A stretch of DNA of 64,000 bases, from the NCBI GenBank assembly GCA_033065855.1, contig JAVXUO010002838.1:108215-172214 (forward strand), given 5' to 3'. This document shows, in pieces, positions 58,440-64,000 of this stretch. The notes beneath the pieces were generated by a model. It did not search any database and was not told the DNA's origin. It was given only the letters and a program-made list of their open reading frames with translations. This DNA is from Escallonia rubra. Its lineage: Eukaryota > Streptophyta > Magnoliopsida > Escalloniales > Escalloniaceae. Every line of letters starts with the position of its first letter. The first letter of the stretch is position 1. Made by a program: the position numbers and the translations under genes.

Positions 58440-61400
58440 TTTTGTACCAATTTACATTGATTTTGCCTTTGGTCTTTGGGAATAAGTATAACTTTGCCTT
58501 TCATTGTACTCGCATTTGGGGTGCTTTCTTTTCTTGATAGGTCACAAGTTGTAGAAAATGCCATTGAAAATAAATACTATACCCGTGTTTCAACCATAAC
58601 CTTGTTTAACTTGCTATTTATTTAAAATTGTAATATTATGAAGAAATATTTGGAAGTTCAAAAAAGCTTCCTCCCTTAATGACAATGTCGTACAGATTCA
58701 CACTTTGTTTACTTTTTTGTATTCTCCATGGAAGCCGGCAGTGTTTACTTTGAAAAATGGCCCATTATTTAGTGATTAAGTCATCTAATTGTGACATCTC
58801 TAATTCTATATCTTGATTAACTTATCAAAACCAAACTTGTGTCGGTTCTTCTTCCAACTCTCATCAGATTCCACAACCTCATTACCTAATACTGTTCTTG
58901 AAACGGCAAGTTGCAGCTCCAATTAGCAGGAGTTCCACTCCCAATTAAGTAAGTTTGTTTCACAGATTAGTACTGCAGCTGAAATATTAAGATGGTGGAG
59001 AATTCGTATTAATTTTTTCAATGGCGCGTTCAAGACTGATGAGTAGACTCGTTTTGAAAAGCGGGTCTAAATAAATCAATCGTATCAATTACTTGCGTGC
59101 TTTACATTTCGATACACAATTTTTCATCATCGTTACAAAATAAATATTCTAGCATATGCTATTTCAAAATGAACATGACAAACTCCACATTGCAAATTTA
59201 ACCCCTCAAACTCGTAAAAAGGTTGAGTTCCTCTTCTCCAAATCTGCCTGCTCATGGGAGTTCAACTATTTGGAATTTCGTGCAACTTAAGGGCCATTCA
59301 TCTACGTTTTTCAATTTTCAATTTGAGAAAAAAAAATCCAAACAGTCTATAAGAAATGAAAACACCTAGTCACGTCTTTTCAACTGTCATCGGCCACACA
59401 CAACCACCAGCATCATACCTACACCGTGGCTTCTTCACCAAACTCTCATCCTCACAAACACCACCATCGGAACCATCACAGGACCACCCATTTGTGGGTG
59501 CAAATGAGTATTGATGGTGGTGGTGAGGTTGGGCGGTATCGTAAGTTTAGCTTGGTCAGATGATAGATTGGGCACCTTAGGTGCCATGATTTCAAACTTG
59601 CACTAAAGCCTAGACTAGCACTTGTCACTTGCCGTTGAAACACGGATGCAAGTACAAACGAGGAAATTAGTAAACCATCCCCCTCATGTACTAAAATCTT
59701 AGCATAAAACAACAGCCCAAATTCTTAATCTTCGAGTGCGTCCATCAGGATTCAGGAGTCCCACATTGCAGCAGTACATAACGAACTGCTACGTCAAGAC
59801 TGGTATGCTCAGGCGGCTACAAAATGCTACACAAAGATGTTACGACAACCGAGCATACCAATGGGGTTCCAGTATTTTCATGCTCTTCCCATCCTTACAG
59901 TGTGCATGTCTTTTTCATCCTTTCGTTGACCTAGAAGGAGTGAGAGTTACTTCCACCTCGAGCTCACTTAAACTGAATACGGCTCAAGAAACTGTTGAGT
60001 GAGTAAACCAACAATAAAATGCATATATTAGTCGACTCGAAACAAAAGAGAGGTCATTCATTCAATGTGTCGCTGTTTAGGGGGACCGTTTGATAATCCC
60101 TCGAATATGCTAGATTGTACCACCAAAGCCTTATATATTCGAGGCATGTAAGTTTCTAATGACCACTGCAATATGAATACTCTTAACTAACTGGTTAAAG
60201 TACAAGAAAACTGGACAAGATTCTGCGAGGCGGGTGACTTTTTTAATTGCATTCTCAGGTAGCCATTCTTGCCTTGCCATGATAACGTAGATAAACTAAT
60301 CATGCAGACCATAGCACACTAAGGGAGTCCAAACAAGAGAGAGGTCTTCCATCCTATACCAGTCATGAGGGGTCCATTAGAAAATGCTTGAAAAGTACCA
60401 AAATGTTTCTTACAGCTACTGCAGAAACAAACTTGCAAACACTGGTGGCTAATTACAACCTAACTGGACAACAACCATCTGAATTAAAAACAGTATAATT
60501 GGTAGCCAATGAACAAAGGTATCTGAATACTGGGGAGCAATCATTTGGATCCGTTTCTCCTAAATAAGCATAAACGCCAATCAATACTATACATATTTGC
60601 ATGCAACTCTTTAACCCTCCCCAGTAAAGGTTCTTGATGATTAGCAGGCTCATATCTAAGGAAGTCACTACAGGCAAGAGCTGGCATACCTGTGAGGCTG
60701 TGATGTGTGTAAAAAAAATTCTTGTTGGGGCTGGGATCCACTTGAAACAAGCAAAATCCTAGCTTCTCATATTCCAAAAAACAACTTAGCTGTGGTAGTG
60801 TACATCAAATGAAAGTCCGACAGGAACTGCGAGTCTCATCAGTTACAAAGTACCGTCCGTCGCCAACGAAAGATTAATAACTGATCACAACTTAATATTA
60901 GAGCCTTGATTACCTGAAAACCCTTTCTGCTGAAGAAGCGTTCCAAACAGTTGCCAGCCGTTTTTTTTCACCTTTTCAATCATCTTGAGCAAATATGTTT
61001 AGCAACCCTTGGTTACTGATAACCATGCGGGGCAAAAGGAAAAAAAATGCATTACTTGACAGTCCTAGCTGCATTGAGGTCAAGTAGGAAACACAATAGT
61101 GACGACAGCAAGAGAAACACGTTGTTTTCCAAATTTTGATTGCAGGTAGAAAGAAGTTGCATAAAGCTATTCCAGTTAAGAAATTGTTGTCCACCAAACA
61201 TTCACATCTATCAAAAGCCATATAATAAAATGCAACCGGTCTATACGAGAGTTGTGACACAATCGAATAGCAGGGCACCTTGTGCTAGAATGTAATAAGG
61301 AATTAACAGGAATGTCCATTCAGTTTCGTTTCTGTAACAAATGTGGGGAAACTATGGCAACTGAAGGGACAAAATTTTTATGAACTGAAAAACCATCTGT

Positions 61401-61782
61401 CACCCCTCCAACACAACGTGCCATATCTTACAAGCAAAGACGGGATAAAATTCAAAAATATGCCAGACCCATCAGATCAGCTCAAACTGCAAAGCAACAG
61501 TCTGCCATAAATCAACTGGAAATGGATATTTTCGATTGTTTACATGCATCCAAGTAGTTTTATAAACTTTTGCTATATATTACAAGTACTCTCTTACAAA
61601 ATGAACGTGCATACTCTATGCATTGTATGTACATAGTAAATGTATCATAATTAGCATATCAACCATGTCGCAAGTACATACAGGTATTTAGCAGGAAATG
61701 CAGAGACGAAAGTCACCAACAACTGCTTCCCCACCCAGACTAGCCATTGCCAACTATAATTGATAAGACCTCTCCACATCAA
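58440..61782. other. Intergenic DNA, no gene seen
   Basis: Only short frames and no recognisable family. Some of the later part may be downstream or 3' UTR sequence of the PPR relic. Confidence 0.45.
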
Positions 61783-63407
61783 TCAGTTAAATGCAGAATC
61801 TGTAGCTACACAATTAAGAAGCTTATACATGGAAAGTGTTTCCTGTATACAATTATCCGGCATTATGCCGTCTTCTAACCTACAGTTATAGAACACCAAG
61901 GCTTCTGATAACCTTCCAACTTTGCAGTAGCCATGAATCAGAATTCCGTAGGTCATTTGAATAGGCAACAAGTGTATGTCTAAAGCACAATGGAAGGCAA
62001 GCAGAGCTTCATCCATTAGCTCTCTTTTGCAAAGACCGTCAATCAGGAGGCTATAGCTCACAATATTTGGAGAGATATTGTTTCCAAGCATCTCTTCGTG
62101 AAGCTCAAGGGCATTTTTACATTTCCAAAGAGCAGTAGCCACAAATCATTGTGTTCTAGGAATCATGGTCACAGTATCAGGTTTTGGTCCAACCTCAGAA
62201 ACCTGCCTAAACAGTTCCAATGCATTTTTCACGCGTCCTTCCTTGAAAAACATGCTAATTAGAACAATGTATACAGCAATATCAGGGTATACTCCATTCT
62301 TGAGCACCAGCTTAAAAATCGACAACCCAGCAGTTAGATTCCTCTTTTCGCAAAATCCATCAATCAGATTGCAATATGTTACAACATCAGGAGCAAACCC
62401 TCTCTTCAGCATTTGGAAGGGAAAAAATAAAGCCTCAGAAAGTCTTCCATTTACAATCATCCCTTGATAAGCACCGTGTAAGTAACTACATCTGGAAGAA
62501 CATCAAGCTTACCCATTTGGGTATACAGCTTGATCCCATACTCTAATTGCTCCAATCTACACCAACCATCAATCAAAGTGTTATAAGTAAAAATACCATG
62601 TCTTATACCCCTCTCTAAAGCGTGGTAGATGATCCTAAGAGCATCAGGCACCCGCCCTTGTTTGCTAAGACCATTTATAAGCACATTATGTACAAATGTT
62701 TCAGGAGTAACTCCTTTCTTAATCATATCCAAGTAAAAACCAAACCCATCTCTCAAGTTTCCAGATTTGCAGATGCCATCAATAAGTCAACTGTAAGTTA
62801 CAACAGATGGCTCAATGCCATGTTTTATCATCAGACCAAAGACACCAAAAGCCTTAAGAGCCTCTACCATATTGACATAAACCATCAGCAAGTATGGTAT
62901 GCATGACTATGCTTGGCCTGATTCCTCCTTTTCAACATTCTCTTGTATACATCAATCCCCTCCAAAAAATCTCCACCTCTGATAGATGCATCCAGTATGG
63001 AACTTAAGATCACCACATACAATTTGATGCCTCTATCCAGTGCCACCAAGATAAGACGACGTCCCTCCTCCAACTTCCTTGCGTTAGAAAGACTGTCAAC
63101 AAGAATGCTATAAATTACTAGGTCAGGATCTATACCCCTCGCTATCATAAGATCATAAAGTTCGAATGCCTATGCCAATATTAGCTCCTTTAAGTAGTGT
63201 GTTAAATGTCATTACACTCGCGTTTGGACCTACTTCTAGAATCAAAGAAAGGAAATCGTGAGCAATTCCTATAGAATTATCATTGCAGAGACTTCTTAAA
63301 ATCTTATTACAAACAACAATTTCCGGCACAAACCCTCTCTCAATCATTGCCCGGTGGAACTCCAAACTCATTTCAACCTCATCCTTCTCGAAAATCCCAA
63401 CAATCAC
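61783..63407 (-). pseudogene. P-class pentatricopeptide-repeat (PPR) gene, broken
   Basis: Minus-strand segments at 63407-63153, 63148-62885, 62756-62457, 62460-62146 and 62142-61783 each encode tandem 35-residue PPR motifs, such as TYNTLIDGWCRLEQLEYGIK, VTYCNLIDGFCEKRNLTAG and VSYSLLIDGLCKRELMDEAL. The segments lie in three different frames, with frame changes near 63175, 62770-62880 and 62458, and a TGA between the last two. The whole would make roughly 14-15 repeats with no organelle-targeting N-terminus, so the 5' end is missing or beyond a break. Intact members bind organelle RNA. Several separate lesions make sequencing error unlikely. Confidence 0.8.
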
Positions 63408-64000
63408 AAAATTATACAGATTAAGATACGGAGACCGTCAGTAGTTTCAGTTTTTCTTTTCATATTTGTTTTTTATAGGAAAGACAGTTGAAAATTTAGT
63501 AATAGGGTGGTGTAATAGTCAATAATGGAGGATTTTTTCTATGAAGATTTACTAAAGCGTGTAGGCTCTCAAGCACCAAACTTATACATGCTTGTTAAGT
63601 GTGTTACGTAATACTTGCAATATAACAAGAGCCAAAACAGAATTGAGACTTGTGCATCATAAAGACTTCATACCACATAATTGCATAATTTATATCACTC
63701 GTCATGCATTCTGAAGTAGCTCAACTTAATGAACACTTAGTCTAGATAAATCAGCACCCTCCAGGAATGTAGGTTACAGTATGTATGGCACTGCTCACCT
63801 GTTTCTATGTAACCAAAAATAATCTCTTTGCAGTTAACACTGCCATGGGCCTACAGGCAGAGATCTTCATCCATCGCTCTCCGATCATCCACACAATGAT
63901 TAGAGAACTGGTTTACCAAATTCATATCCTGCACAAGCTAAATGATATGTTCAGGTTGTTAAAGCTTTTAAACCATATTTTATTTGATCTAAAAATCCGT
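63408..64000. other. DNA at the right edge, no gene seen
   Basis: AT-rich. The missing N-terminal part of the PPR gene is not recognisable here. Confidence 0.4.

Overview
The window looks like nuclear DNA of a flowering plant, most likely a eudicot. It is AT-rich, its genes are sparse and contain GT-AG introns, and it carries plant-specific families: a DUF946/VPS62 protein, Cf/EIX-type receptor-like proteins, P-class PPRs, a CYCLOPS/IPD3 exon, a Tat-lineage Ty3/gypsy element, and hAT, Mutator and Stowaway elements. I cannot name the species. Protein calls come from reading translations and from memory of the families; no database was searched.

Layout. 1-11.9 kb holds one intact two-exon VPS62/DUF946 gene (2203-3999, +), followed by intergenic DNA with small DNA transposons whose ends and target duplications can be read directly: a MITE at 1.1 kb, a hAT element at 6.2-7.3 kb and a Mutator-like element at 8.3-9.1 kb. 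11.948-21.894 kb is a complete but dead minus-strand gypsy element. It has LTRs of about 426 bp, a GACTC target duplication, PBS, PPT, gag, protease-RT-RNase H, a second RNase H and integrase. It also carries an extra plus-strand gene, antisense to gag-pol, with its own TATA box and intron, preceded by a palindromic minisatellite. 22.263-25.849 kb is a 3.6-kb solo LTR with an ATTAT duplication. 26.7-30.2 kb is packed with a hAT element, a SINE, a Mutator-like element with captured-looking DNA, and a Stowaway MITE.

32.153-39.565 kb is a six-exon gene for a small membrane protein of unknown function. Its 3.25-kb first intron contains a broken fragment of a sacsin-like gene. 40.4-53.6 kb is a receptor-like-protein cluster: one heavily decayed copy, one intact copy (42352-45288, +) and one 5'-truncated, frameshifted copy. 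Between the last two lie a hAT element and a field of degenerate AT-rich repeats. At 54.7-54.9 kb (-) is a clean first exon of a CYCLOPS/IPD3-like symbiosis gene; I found no further exons. 57.6-58.4 kb has a 200-bp direct repeat with TG...CA ends. 61.8-63.4 kb (-) is a broken PPR gene.

The three intact or near-intact genes (VPS62-like, membrane protein, RLP) are not functionally linked in any way I can see. I found no CRISPR array, operon or rRNA gene, and no clear tRNA gene. Most of the interest lies in the mobile elements and in the gene fragments they appear to have moved.
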